Below are positions 12,794-24,327 of a stretch of DNA of 64,000 nt, one piece after another. The stretch is from Paragonimus westermani. Lineage: Eukaryota; Platyhelminthes; Trematoda; Plagiorchiida; Troglotrematidae. The stretch covers positions 100,088 to 164,087 of the forward strand of contig QNGE01001263.1 of assembly GCA_008508345.1 (NCBI GenBank). The letters are read 5' to 3'. How positions within the stretch are numbered: position 1 is the stretch's first letter; each line of letters opens with the position of its first letter. The position numbers and the translations under genes are program-made. The notes beneath the pieces were generated by a model that was given only the letters and a program-made list of their open reading frames with translations, was not told the origin of the DNA and did not search any database.

Positions 12794-12945
12794 TGAGTAC
12801 ACACAGTGGACAGTAAGCTATTTATTATAATGTTTCAAATCCACACTAGAATTCGTTATGAGCGAAGTAAACGACTAGTGGAAAACAGTGTTCGGTTACA
12901 CACAATGCCTGCCTGTTGGTCTGTGCATGCTCATCAGTCGTTTTA
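12794..12945 (+). repeat. Solo PLE-type 5' repeat, paralogue of 32741-32890
   Basis: A segment of about 75 bp beginning GAGTACACACAGTG aligns with the segment beginning GAGCAGACACTGAG at 32741. Both share an ATTTATT motif, GTTTCAAATCC and CGTTATGA. Similarity becomes patchy but continues for about 70 bp more. At 32.7 kb this sequence lies immediately before a PLE reverse transcriptase, so here it is likely the terminal region of the same family without its coding part. Confidence 0.6.
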
Positions 12946-13445
12946 CACATGCGATCACCTTCGCGTAATCCTTGCTGACTTCGTAACCTGTATGTTACGC
13001 GGCTTTGCCAGGGCTATGTTGGGTCATCACACTGTTAACCTATTTCTGCACATGCATGTGTGTATTTGTTCGCCCGTTTGGTTCATATTTCCTTGTTCAT
13101 AACGAAACATTGAATTGTGTAGACCATGAGAGATTGCCCACAAGGTTGTACACGATCTTTGGAGCTCGTTGTGGCTGGAAGGAATGTGTTCGGCTTGCGT
13201 ACCACATGAGCGTCTAGTGGTTCAAGACCTATTCGTGCTGTTTCGTTTGTATACTTCTACGGAGACTAATTCGCAGCCTAATGATTAATCATGGCGAGCA
13301 ATGAGCCTTAATTCATCATGGTAATCCGGTGTGTCATTAAGTTGCAGCCAAATGTCAATTTTTTGAGTCTTACAAAACAACAGTCACCATAGCCCAGTTA
13401 TTGCAATTGCCTTGGCTCTTCAAAATATACGCTGAAACACTTACG

Positions 13446-13500
13446 CACTGATGTCACCTCGCCTGGTGATGAAACGTTTGCAACCTAAATGCCAAGCCCG
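13446..13500 (+). repeat. Short interspersed repeat with hammerhead-like wording
   Basis: The segment starts ACTGATGTCACC, forms a 5-bp stem TCACC/GGTGA around TCGCCT, and continues ATGAAACGTTTGCAAC. Motifs of this kind recur in animal retroelement ends. The conserved A before stem II of a hammerhead is missing and stem III does not close, so I call it only a repeat fragment. Confidence 0.35.
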
Positions 13501-14418
13501 GCGAACATATTAATACCAAAACCATCAACCCGAGCTACAAACAACACCACCACTGTTCCCAACCATCAGAGACTTGCAGTCCGTCAATGATATGTTTATA
13601 TAATTACAACAGACTCATCAAATCCGTCGACTTACAAACCTGTGCGTAATCTCATATTGTGGTGCATCAAGTTATGTTCTAAACTGTCGTCCTGAAAAGT
13701 TCATGAGATTCTGGTGCACAGTGATTACCATTAACTATACACTTTATGTAGCATTTCACCAATGTCGTAATTTAACCATGGTTCACTTTACTGTTGATTA
13801 TAAAAACGATTTTCATAGTGATTATTCCCTAGGCATTTATACCGACCTCAAATCATCCAAGTTCTTCGTCTTTGTCATAACAATCCAGGTGTAAAATGTC
13901 TTTCAATTCAGCAAATTACCGGCCACATTCGTTAGCGAGATAGCAATCCGGTGAGCTACATGCCTACACTGGCCGAACTTGTTAACTTTCTCAGTAGGAT
14001 TAAGCAATTCAAGTAAGTGGTGCACTGTAGAAAATAAACTTATTAAAAAAATCTCCTATCTTGTTGCGCTTGTCTCAGTTCTGCCCCGCGTTCAGATGCC
14101 AACAATGAGGAGCAATAATAAACCTATATATTTTCAGTTGATGGATGGAGGAGAGAATACTGACGACTTTGTCTTATTCAAAGATCCAAAGAGGCAGACA
14201 CAACCCAAACTGAACAGGCGACTGGAAGAAGTGAGAGAATTTCCGAACTAATTCCTTTGACCATAAGAAGATGAGCTTTAATATGGTTACCCGATTAGTC
14301 ATATCATCATCTGTATGGCTGTCTACTAACCGGCACCGATTATAATAGTCAGTTATTGTGTACCTTCTCAACAGAACAGCCGGTTCACCACTGTTCTCCC
14401 ATGTGTCCGAATACCGTT

Positions 14419-14960
14419 CATCATCATCATCATCATCATAAGCAGCAACATATCAGTGGTTAACTGCCACACAACCATGAAGAAAAAGTGAGCCGTATAT
14501 AGGAAGAGAGAAAGAAAAAAGAAGAGGACGGGAAGGGACCTAACTACTGAAAATGACTACGTCCACATTCAAACATTCAGCATCAAGGTGCCTACACCTT
14601 GCAAACAATCAACCGAGCTGCAAGTGAGAGTAAGGTGTCATCAGCGAGACAGCTTCCTTACGGCTTTTACTGTCCCGCGTCATTAAATGCACTCACTTCA
14701 CAGACAACTCGGACAAACAACAACATTCACGCCACTGAACTCGATTGGCCGCCATCTCACCTAGTGTCTCCATCCACCGACTCTGTGAGTCGCGAGGACC
14801 CCGACCCGGGAGACGAACACGACCCACAGTGGTCAACCCCGTGGTAAACGACTTCATTTCCCTACGCCGGGTCATTACCCGAATACCGTTACAAGCTTTA
14901 TGAATGAAAGCGGTGAACCTGCCATCCTTGGACGATGGAAGATGTCTCTAAAGTCGATTG
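14419..14960 (-). mobile_element. LINE (RTE-like) 3' end with (ATG)n tail
   Basis: On the minus strand an open frame (14875-14693) reads LTTVGRVRLPGRGPRDSQSR followed by WMETLGEMAANRVQWRECC, a pattern I recognise as the C-terminus of RTE-like LINE ORFs. About 250 nt of 3' UTR follow, ending in seven ATG units at 14439-14419. The UTR reappears in the opposite orientation at 60862-61158, where it also ends in ATG repeats, confirming a retrotransposon 3' end and its orientation. The copy is 5' truncated. Confidence 0.8.
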
Positions 14961-15348
14961 GGTCAACGTGAGCGACAGAGAAGTTTCACTTTGTTGCAGA
15001 CTATTGCTCCTGTCAAGTCTAACAACCTGAGATTTGTATGGAGGTTTACGGCTGAGCACTTACGGTGAACTTTGGTGAACTTCGTATGCAGAACACGGAC
15101 TCCTGTAGCTCGTAAGCGAAGAGTGGAAAGTTGATTATTGATTCCCTATCTAAGGCTATACCCTAACTGACAATCCCCATTGCCTGTCTTTTGAGCTATA
15201 CCGAATCTAGAACGTTGTATGGACAAAGATGAATGCCAGCACTCCAGTTTTTCAGAAGTCAGGCCAGTTTCCTTGAAGTATTCTCAAGAACTCTCCAGTC
15301 CCTTTCTGAATATGGTGATGACTGTCGAGTGAACCATACACAGTCGTC

Positions 15349-15373
15349 TAACTCAGTTGAAACAACTGAGTTA
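15349..15373. other. Perfect 11-bp hairpin
   Basis: TAACTCAGTTG is followed by AAA and then its exact reverse complement. No run of T follows and no gene ends here. It lies in glutamine synthetase intron 6 and no function is assigned. Confidence 0.5.
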
Positions 15374-17417
15374 AGTCCACTGTTATCTCACTACTTTGAA
15401 AGTTCTGGTTTGCGGTCGTCCAGACCAGACTACCTATTACTTTCGGAGGTCAAAAGTAATAGATGAATTGAACTCTGACAAATGATCATAAATTTATCAA
15501 CATTGCAAGTTTGTGGAGGTAAGGGGTTAGAAACAGAAGGCCAGCCAAACTAGCTCCCGAAGTATTCTGTTTGGTGATATAACTTACGAGAAGGATGTGC
15601 CATCTACCTCACTGTTGGTTTCGTTGGCAATACAGATAGGTGTGTAATGTCCGGTAGTATGTTTTAAAACAAAAGCGACTTCCATTTCATCACTCCTTTC
15701 AAGTAACCAACACTCGTGATTGATGATCGGACTATGTGTGAATTTTTTATAACCATTCCTGTTTAAATTGTTGGTTGAATTGCTATTGGGAACAATCCAA
15801 TGATTTCACATTTTCACTAGACAGTTAAAAATCTCTTGGCTTACAATCAACTAACAGTATCACATGTTAATCATCCGAAAGAAGTTGGACTGAAAAATAC
15901 TAATGTGTTCAAACAGTTGTGCCAGAAATGTTGCTTTCAAAAGTCAGTCAATATGTGCGTGTAATGCGCTAATAGTTCACGGCATCATTTTCAGCATGCG
16001 TTATCACACGTGATATAGCACCTGGTACGAAATAAATCATATCAGACAGTGCATTGGCTTGTAGTTCAAGCTATCGAACATGACCAAATCATGAAGACCA
16101 TTTGAGTGACACCGGATGCCACATGACACAAATCAGAATCCACTGGTCTTAATTTAAACCAACCTCGTCTAAGCAGTCGGTTAGTATTTCACTGTAGTAC
16201 ACGGTGTACCCATTTGGTGAATCTTCATTCGTTCTACCAATGATCGCAACAAATATGGTTAAATGTTTATCGTATGTCTGTAACTTACCAAAATAAGCTG
16301 GTTTAGTGGAAGTGGTTAAACAGGCTCCCTAAATATTTTCCTATTCACATTCCCAGACTGACAGTCTCGATTGGCTGGTTTTCCCTCATTCTAGTCACGC
16401 CAGACAAATGAGACGGCGATTACAACCGGTGTCTTTTGGGTCAAGAGCTAAGGTCAGTGCTTTCGAAATTATCGGATGGGAAACCAAGACAGTGGATGTC
16501 ACGTTGAAGAACGCAGTCAGCACTCATGAGACCGGTGCCCTGGCCGATATGGACTCTGGCTGCCCACGCGGTGGCCGTCGGTTAGGGGTACGTCTGGGCT
16601 ATGTCTGTCTGATGGGTAATGAAGTCCTTGTGTAAACTTTCTGTGCTGTCCGTCAGGCTTTTTGGGTCAGCTGATGGAACGCATCCTAACTGGGAACATG
16701 CGGTTTCTGCTTGGTTCACAATGATTGTCAGAACACACTAATACCATTTAGAATTCTCTACATTAGCAGTCACTACCAGGGCGAGTTGGTCTTTATGTGT
16801 ATTGTGTTTATTCACTCCATATCACACTAGATACAGAAAGGTTGTTCATGCGGTAAATGTGAACTAGAATACAATGATACGCTTAAATGAACTACGATTT
16901 AGCAATCGGACCCGTCATTGTGTAGGCTATAGTGAAGTGTACGGAGTGGAACTGCGAATATGACCAGTCATGTTGCACACCAAGGGAATTCTCAGCCACT
17001 CTGTCATCTGTTCGACTGGTTTCCTTTGGGCCAGCTTTAATCAGGTTTGGTAAGTTTGGCTGACCGAATTCCGACTAGATTTATTTTCATGATGCCCTGA
17101 GCTAATAGTTAAATTTCTGTCTTATATACCAGCTTGTACATGACACACGAGATCATACTCGTTGGCGACTGTCAGGTCGCTATGCATCATTACCACTGAG
17201 TTACCATTAACTCATGATGCAGGTGTTCAAACTTGGCGGGAAGAACATTATAATCAGTAAAAACTGGTAATTTGGCAGGTGACGCACCTTATTTCCGGCT
17301 GAGCAGACTCATAACAATTATTTCGCCACCCACAAATAAAGTATTGCAAGTATATAGATTGAACAAATGTGAGGCCGTTCCGTGCATACACGAAGGCCAC
17401 TTTGAAAAAAGTCTTAC

Positions 17418-17557
17418 CTGAAGAAAAACCATGAATGCTAGACGTCTCATGCATTCCAGTCAATCTTCTGGAGTTGTCCAAACCCTGTCTAGGGTCATAC
17501 GCGGCAATATGCTCGCCATGTTTGAGTGACAGTTTCTTGACTGCCTCTTCGATCGCG
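17418..17557 (-). CDS. Glutamine synthetase coding exon 6
   Basis: This exon encodes residues 271-317. It follows a TATTTTAG acceptor and completes the His codon begun in exon 5, giving [20 protein letters not shown], then [20 protein letters not shown]. The RRLTGxHETS block contains substrate-contacting Arg and His residues of GSII enzymes. The exon ends in FSSG with donor GTAAGA after CAG, splitting the Gly codon after its first base. Confidence 0.96.
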
Positions 17558-19803
17558 CTAAAATAGAATGAAAGTGGAAGTAAGGAAGCGGTCGAAGTAA
17601 AAGACTCTACTAATGGTCATTAGCTCAGCTGTTTTGAAAACGTTCATATTGTCCGTTTTGTGTGGATGTGGTTGCAATGTCATATGTAGCGTCCGGCCAC
17701 AACACACTGGCAAGTGTGAGAGGAGGCTGCATATAAGTGTTTTTCTTGGTCTCTATCTCCAGGACCCAGTTTCAACAGATTAAAGGATATTGTGTCACCT
17801 AGATAACTCCCTGCTCATATCACTCATTAAAAAAATTCACTCACATAACAATCATTTACGGGTAGCACTACTCTGCCAAACCCTATCAAGATTTCCGAAT
17901 GTCCGCTTGAACTGAGATTAGGCTAGTACTAATGCTCATTCCGTCTTTTGATTGACTCAGACGTTATTTGTTCGTGAACCCAGGGCCACTAACAACACTC
18001 ACAAAACGCACGTGGTGGGAATGGTTGTTAGCCGGCACTAAATTGTCGGTTTTTCATATCAGTTCCGGTCGGCCAACGTGATTAATGTTTGTAGCAGGTC
18101 ACAGAGATGTGAAAATGTATTGCTAGAAGGGGCTCTGTTATTGTGATAGAAATGGATATCTGTATTGACAAGCTGCGCCCAGTTCACTTTGACTTTAATG
18201 TGATGACGGTTGTTGATAACTTAAAAACAAAGAGATCGAAACCTTGCTAGGATTGTGGACACCCATTTATCAAATAGTCTAAAGAGAATGAACGATCCTC
18301 TAGGTCCAGGAATGGCAATCCTCAAAAAATTCCTTAAATCATGATTGTGTTGGTCATAATCTTGGCTTTAGTGAGCATATATTCAAGTGATATGATACAA
18401 ATTCAATCATCCGCTGCTTGAAAAATGGGCGGCACGTTTTAAGAAAAAGCTTAACTGGTCTGAACCTGGCCATAGAGACAAAAGGACTCGAGCGGGTGGC
18501 TACTGGGATCATCATCAAAAGTTGCTCTGGGACTTAAGTTGCTGTAACGCAACGAACTACCGAATCCAAATTAAATCCCACATTCTACTTTCACAGAGCG
18601 ATATTAACGTGGTACTTTTGACTGATCTGGGAAAGTGAATAGGTATGTCCTGATTGGGGTTCAACAACAGTTCTCTACGTTTCCAAAAAGAAACCCGAAA
18701 TCTAGATATTAACCACAGCGGCCTCAGTCTGTCGTGTCCGAATTACTTGTTGGTTCAATGTTAAATCAGCTCACCAAACTCACGGAATGCCAGATTAGTA
18801 AAGAACGGGCTGGATTCTGACCTGGATGAAGGTACATTGGCCATATTTCTTATATCTACAGCAACTACACTTTTTATAAGACAAAAAGTCATTGCTGGTA
18901 CACTCCAAAGTTCCTTTCTTCGTATGAGTCCCGTATACGTATACATGTTAATCTAGATAAAATTATTGTGTTCTATCGGCAGTGCCTAGTCTCCCTGCTC
19001 CTCGGCCTTCTTGTGAACGACATTCTCAGAAATTAGCTTGGTGGTTCTGTTGACCTTTCGGGTAGAATCTGTCCCAGGGCTCCGGTGATGGGATGATCAG
19101 TGTAGAATGTCTGCATACGATCAAGTTTACTTCAGGATTTGGAAACAGACAGTTGTTGACGCATATGTGAACTGACTTTCAATGATTGGTTATCGTTACC
19201 TCCCTGAATTGGCCCACAGAAAGCGCGGACGAAAGTGGGAACTAACCATTTACTAATGTATATCTCTAAAATTTTAAGATACTCATTGCACTGGTCACAT
19301 AACAAAACTGAAGAGTTTGAGATGATTGGGTCAAGTGTTTTTGTAAATCGGCTGAGGAGTTGTTTCAGTCTACTTTACTTGCCGTGACCATCGATGGTGG
19401 AGCAAAACCATGAGGTTAACAGGTAACCATCACTTGATCAGAAAATACGAAGTCTTTGATTGCTCCGTTGAATAAAGTTGGTAGTTGTCGCCTATTCGTT
19501 TGGATCATTTGCAGTCGCGAAGGTCGCTGTCTGGAAACGCAGTCTGGCGTCGTTTAGTCAGGATGGGTGAAGGCATTGGACAGTCTCCGGGTTGAACCAG
19601 AATAACCCATCAAATGAAGCTGCACAGAGATGGAAATGTGTCTTTCACCCCTTAAACTACTGTGAGATAAAAGGCTGTGTTTTCAAAACAGATTATAACA
19701 AACTTTAATTCTATCACGTATCTTAAGAAAACATCCATCATGTTAATCAAAACGAACCTAATCGTCTCAATGTTTACCAATGCTGACTAGCGATTGAACT
19801 CAC
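17558..19803 (-). other. Glutamine synthetase intron 5
   Basis: GT-AG intron of about 2.2 kb with donor GTGAGT and acceptor TTTTAG. No transposon domain, RNA gene or additional exon was recognised in it. Confidence 0.75.
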
Positions 19804-20006
19804 TGCATTCCCCCTCTAGAGGATCGCATACTTTTAGTTGAATAGTTTGTATGTGCTCCTGATCCATTCCAATCACCCGCAACCGGTTTCGGATCGAATG
19901 AGACAACAACACCGAAATCCTCGGCCACTCGATGAAGTATGAATCGGGCCATCCATAAGTGATCCGCTGCGCTAATACCTTCACATGGACCAACTTGAAA
20001 TTCCCA
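19804..20006 (-). CDS. Glutamine synthetase coding exon 5
   Basis: This exon encodes residues 204-270. It starts after TTGTTGCAG with [11 protein letters not shown], a hallmark of GSII, then reads [20 protein letters not shown] and [17 protein letters not shown]. The AHTNYST block holds the catalytic-site His of the ATP/glutamate pocket. It ends after GGM plus the first two bases of a His codon. A frame reading through the donor meets TGA at once, which supports the splice at GTGAGT. Confidence 0.97.
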
Positions 20007-21966
20007 CTGCAACAAAACGAGAGACTTTTGATAAAGTCAGCAAGTGTACCTGTTTTCAAGATTCACAGAATGAACATGCAATGTATATACTCTCAGAGGG
20101 CATAAAGGAATGAGCATATCAGACTGTGAGTAGGTGATGGAGTATCCTGCCGAAAAATAGGAGTCACATTGAGGTTCGCGGTAAAAAAACAGTGACATTA
20201 TCTTGGCTCTTTACATGCCATCTAAGATACACTCTTAAAGTCATTCCATCTGTTTTGTGGCAGCTCCACGTCTATTCCGGAGAACTCGTTTTTGATACAG
20301 AACGCGGTACTGTCTTCAGAGTTCGTTGTTCGGAAACATCCCTCTCTGATGTCTTGTATGGCTGTATCGAACTGGTTAGTGAGTGTAAAATATGATCCTT
20401 AAGGTTCAGTAAGTCGAGATATTTCAACAGATTATTTTCTCTTTCCTACAAAAAGCACCAAAAACTACTTTTTGATGTTTTATCCCTGCCAAAAAAGTAA
20501 AACGAAGTTTTTAAATCCGTGTGGCACGTCTGTCGTTCTATATAGTCCTTACCGCGTTGTGTAAGTATTCCTTACATAACACAGTCTTGTCCTCGAAAGT
20601 CGAATCGCGTAAACACCGAATAATGCCATTCCTGGATTTGAATTGATTTGCCACTCAAGATGACAACTCCATTCAATTAGAATATAGGTCTAAACAAACG
20701 TGTACCTCTCTGCTCTATACATGAATCATGAAAAAGTACCACCGCTACCTCAATATGGACGCGAAACCGAGTGACACATCGATTAATAATTCGTGGTGTT
20801 ACAGTTTGGTGGTGAAAACCGACTTCATGGTCCTACAAGACAGGTTATTTGCATCCGCTAAGGTCGTGTTGCGCGATTAAATCCGACGGGATCTTCGGGA
20901 CGCTTCTGTGTTATACTGTCAGCAGATATGCTTAACTGGCAACAATTTTACAATGGTCGGAATGGTAACGTCACAGGCATCGACGGTCACATACTGGTTT
21001 TGACAAGGATATGCATTACTGGAAGGCCCAACTGGAAGCGAAACTCAATTCCAGCGTTCTCTGGGAGAGGTAATCCTTCGAAGCTTACGAAGCCAGTGGT
21101 CAGTTGACACCTAAAAAAGTAGTATCGATTAGCACTACTGATTGGTATTACAGTAGTGTGATGCGAGTTGGCGTATTTCCAGAATGCTGGTGTCTGCCTA
21201 CAACCGCGATCTTCAGCAGTGACGGGTAATCGATACCGAACCACGGATAGTTTGACATACCTCCTTGCTTCTTGTTGAGCACTCACTGTGAAATTGTCTG
21301 CAACAAAATATTTATGAATCAGTAATTCACTGGGAGGCACAAAGAAACTAAACTATTTGAAGTTGGCGCCTGTTCAATGTAAAAATTCCACTTAGGCTCA
21401 CAAAAAAGGTATTTGTCATTGGCCAGCCGGGGCCGTCCTAAGACACGACAAACGATTTTTCTGGCATGCTTATGATAATACTAACCGGTTTCTAAGGTCT
21501 GCTTGGACGTTCCCTGGCCTAATTCGCGGTGCTCCCAAGTGATTGACGCAGTTTCACACCCACGCAACAGCTTTGCCATCCTAGCTTACAACTGTCTCCC
21601 CATGGCTCTTGTGTGAGTGGACTTGCTTCTATTTTGATAGTAACGCAATGTTAATTGAGATAAGCTCGTGAACTTTCGAGTCTAAAATCATTTCGTCATA
21701 GGGTTCATGGAATGGTATCATATAACATGTTTCGGTTTATGTCATCATTTATCAGGTAAGCTCATCATCGCTTCGAATAAGATGTTAGATTGGGATGAGT
21801 ACTATAGGGTTGTCACATGACATTGTATAAGGGTTGATTACGAGGTGTGAATAGTTCTGAACCTGTCATCACAGTTATGCAAGAACGATATCAAACATGT
21901 TAGTCGATATAAGATCTATGTTGCCTTTTGTAAAAATATAAAACAACAAGTTTAAAAGAATCCGAC
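20007..21966 (-). other. Glutamine synthetase intron 4
   Basis: About 2.0 kb. The donor is GTCGGA after ACAG, a poor match beyond the GT; the acceptor TTGTTGCAG is good. Nothing else recognisable lies inside, although open frames at 20987-21340 (minus) and 20192-20395 (plus) exist without known motifs. Confidence 0.7.
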
Positions 21967-22094
21967 CTGTGAGGGCATAACTTCTCCATTCGACCCAGCA
22001 ATTTTCACCCCAGCATAAAGACAGGCGTGGTAATGAGCTTCTGAAACATCCCTACCCAGCGCTCTGCCGGCACCAACAGAACAATAATATGGAC
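21967..22094 (-). CDS. Glutamine synthetase coding exon 4
   Basis: This exon encodes residues 161-203. It begins after TTTCCCCCAG, completes the Gly codon of exon 3 and reads [20 protein letters not shown], then [20 protein letters not shown] and PSQ. The [12 protein letters not shown] boundary with exon 5 cuts through a universally conserved GSII block carrying the metal-binding Glu. The polypyrimidine tract before the acceptor is strong. Confidence 0.97.
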
Positions 22095-22296
22095 CTGGGG
22101 GAAAAAGTGTAGAAGACGGGTGTTTTATCAGGACAGTGGGGGTTTTGATGAATAAATTTATTCTCATGTTGAACATCGCTTATATTTCGTGACAGCCTTT
22201 ACATTCAGGCAGACTTTTAGTCAGTTTGTTTTGAAAAGAAGCATTCAATTCGAATCTCATTTCTCTTAGAGCTTATCGGTAATATACATTAATGTC

Positions 22297-22365
22297 ATGA
22301 TCGGGGACTAGAACCCTGGCCACGCTTCCACGAGGCAGATGTGTTAACCACTGCACAGGTTTCAT
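22297..22365 (-). repeat. tRNA-derived SINE-like unit (minus)
   Basis: Read on the minus strand, GTGCAGTGGTTAACACA resembles an RNA polymerase III A box, and about 25 nt later GGGTTCTAGTCCCC resembles a B box. A homologous unit lies in opposite orientation at 22484-22545. Without a full cloverleaf it is a SINE head rather than a tRNA gene. Confidence 0.55.
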
Positions 22366-22483
22366 ACTGAGCGTGACCGAGTTGTCTTGCCTGAAGGTTC
22401 AACAACTTTCTTTAGTGAGTAATTATCAGGTTGTATGATCGTTCCGATAGCAGACAAGGTTACTATCTGCTAACGCTAATCAG

Positions 22484-22545
22484 TAGCGCAGTGGTCAGCA
22501 TGGTTGTTTCATGAAAATGTGGCCAATGTTCTAGTCACAACCGTG
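22484..22545 (+). repeat. tRNA-derived SINE-like unit (plus)
   Basis: TAGCGCAGTGGTCAGCATGG followed by AATGTTCTAGTCAC gives A-box and B-box-like segments and aligns with the unit at 22297-22365 read on the other strand. Together with the pieces near 41.2 and 41.4 kb it suggests one SINE family. Confidence 0.55.
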
Positions 22546-23685
22546 GCAGTAATATGCACTACCGACGAGCCCTAACAACAACGAAACTCGAAGCGAATAC
22601 GTCCTTTCGACAGGGGCTGGCTAGAAAGTCTGTTTGAATGCAAGCGGATGATCGAATGTTCAATTTGGACTTAACTAAATCCCTTCTACTTGTTGGGACT
22701 GAAGTTATATCAGTGTGAGATCAGAGAGGCTAATTCCAAGCTCATCGAGCAGATAACCCGGATTTCTATTTCGATATTCAGTACACCACTCAAATTTCTA
22801 AGTTTTTTGCCGTACCCATGATTTTACGGGGAGACTTTTGATAGAGATGCGGAAATTTTCGGTATCATACCCTGCTAATCAGTAAAGTAAACTCATGTGA
22901 TATTCAGTTCGATGAATACGACCAATATCGAAGCTTGGTAAAAACAGACTACTATCAACCGATTGACAGAGTTGGATGTCTATCACTTCGTCACCTTGCT
23001 GCATTGTCAAAACTCATGAAATAGGCGAGGTTTTTCAAGTAACCACTAGCAGTGGGTAAACGGAACAAACGCAATGGCTGGGTTCATTAGGACACAACGG
23101 TTAAATGCACTTTTAGATACTTAACAGAGGGGTTGCACGAAAATAAACCCGATAAATTTAAACTTGAGCAAAAAGCATCTACATTATTGAGGACGTAGTT
23201 TCAACGACTGCTCTCTTCCTGGGCGATTTCCAGAGTATGCTTAAAAATTGATCCAATTATTACAAGATCCTCTAAACACGTGCAACTAACCATTCAATCT
23301 TCAACTATAGAATATAAATCAATAGTTACACATTCGCTAACGTATGCACTGGGTTGCATCATTCACATAACTGTTTCATTCGGCATACTTTCGAAAGAAG
23401 TGTACAATTTATGGTTTATTCTGTTCACAGCTAATCGACAATGCACATCGGTATCCGTAGAATACTTTGAGCTTCATGTTTATTTCTTGTAGGGAAAGGT
23501 TTTTGACTGCAATTCGGCCGACACCGCATGTGGCAAAATCGAATAGTCAACAGCAAAAGTTCAGTCACAATCTCGTGTTTTCTGACTGGCTTAATAGAGA
23601 AAGTAGTATCCGCGTAAGTAAGATATCCACACCCAATCTGGTACGAATGAAGTCAAACAGTATGGGCATTGTGTATAACAGGTTA

Positions 23686-23773
23686 TTAATAAATAGAGTG
23701 AGAATAGCACAACGTTATCAGCGAGTATTACATCTTGCTGGTAACTTTGTGTTATTCCTAATCCATTTATTAA
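23686..23773. repeat. Imperfect 88-bp palindrome, relative of 5914-6107
   Basis: The two halves are imperfect reverse complements centred at 23729/23730. The right arm read on the minus strand (TTAATAAATGG, then GGAATAACACAA) matches the outer part of the 5914 palindrome (TGATAAACAGATTGGGAATAACACAA) and its GTAATACTC. The inner segment, which in the 5.9 kb copy holds the hammerhead-like core, is missing. It lies in glutamine synthetase intron 3. Confidence 0.7.
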
Positions 23774-24180
23774 CAGTATTTGCATAGTGAGTTCTAAACC
23801 TCAACCACGTGATCGCTGTCAGTTTGAGATTAACTAATCACTTAAGCGTAATAATAGGTGAGTCAAATGAGAGCTAAAAGGTCAGATGTCTTTGCGTGAC
23901 GAATTAACCGTCACTCATATTTGAAAGCAAGGCTCACATTCCGATACGCGTCTCATTTAGATCAATTTGGAAACTTCAGAATAGTTCTTGCATTACTGAA
24001 TGAGTTCTAGAGAGGCTGTCATCGAGCATGCAGCTTACATACTACGACGGCTCAAACTTGTCTGAATACTATGACATCTATAATACGTCTCTTTTGCATT
24101 ACCCGTAAGAAGCGAAATCATGAACTTCTAACTAGTGCCGAATCAATGTATTGAAATGTTAAACTATTAATGAGACTTGC

Positions 24181-24327
24181 CCTGGGGTGATGGGAAGCCG
24201 GCTTTTGGCCAGTGCAATGGGTGTCCATCAATATCCATCAGGGTGTATTCTTGTTCGATTCCGAACCACGGGCAGTGTTCCTTGGCCTTCTCCATGACTT
24301 GTGCACAGAGACGACGGTGATTGGTGG
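24181..24327 (-). CDS. Glutamine synthetase coding exon 3
   Basis: This exon encodes residues 112-160. It follows a CACTGTCAG acceptor and reads [20 protein letters not shown], then [20 protein letters not shown] and PKAGFPSPQ. The two Glu of FGIEQEY are metal ligands in GSII. Frame and protein continuity to exon 4 require the exon to end at CCCCAGG with GCAAGT following, a GC-AG intron donor. There is no nearby GT that keeps the frame. Confidence 0.96.

Larger units (their letters stand above)
12578..17417 (-). other. Glutamine synthetase intron 6
   Basis: GT-AG intron of about 4.8 kb (donor GTAAGA, acceptor CTAAG). It contains the solo repeat at 12794-12945, the short repeat at 13446-13500 and the LINE 3' end at 14419-14960. 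The remainder (15.0-17.4 kb) shows nothing recognisable apart from an 11-bp hairpin at 15349-15373. A locally GC-richer open frame lies at 16408-16635 and matches no family I know. Confidence 0.8.
22095..24180 (-). other. Glutamine synthetase intron 3 (GC-AG type)
   Basis: About 2.1 kb with donor AGG|GCAAGT and acceptor CCCCCAG. The GC donor has otherwise perfect consensus, as is usual for this minor class of U2 introns. It holds two opposed SINE-like units and a decayed palindrome. Confidence 0.85.

Noticed and set aside
13446..13500. Full hammerhead ribozyme
   Set aside because: CTGATG and GAAACG are present, but the base before stem II is wrong and no stem III/stem I closure is seen.
16408..16635. 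Extra glutamine synthetase exon or GC-rich gene
   Set aside because: It is on the opposite strand and its translation matches no glutamine synthetase block; all seven exons needed are already accounted for.
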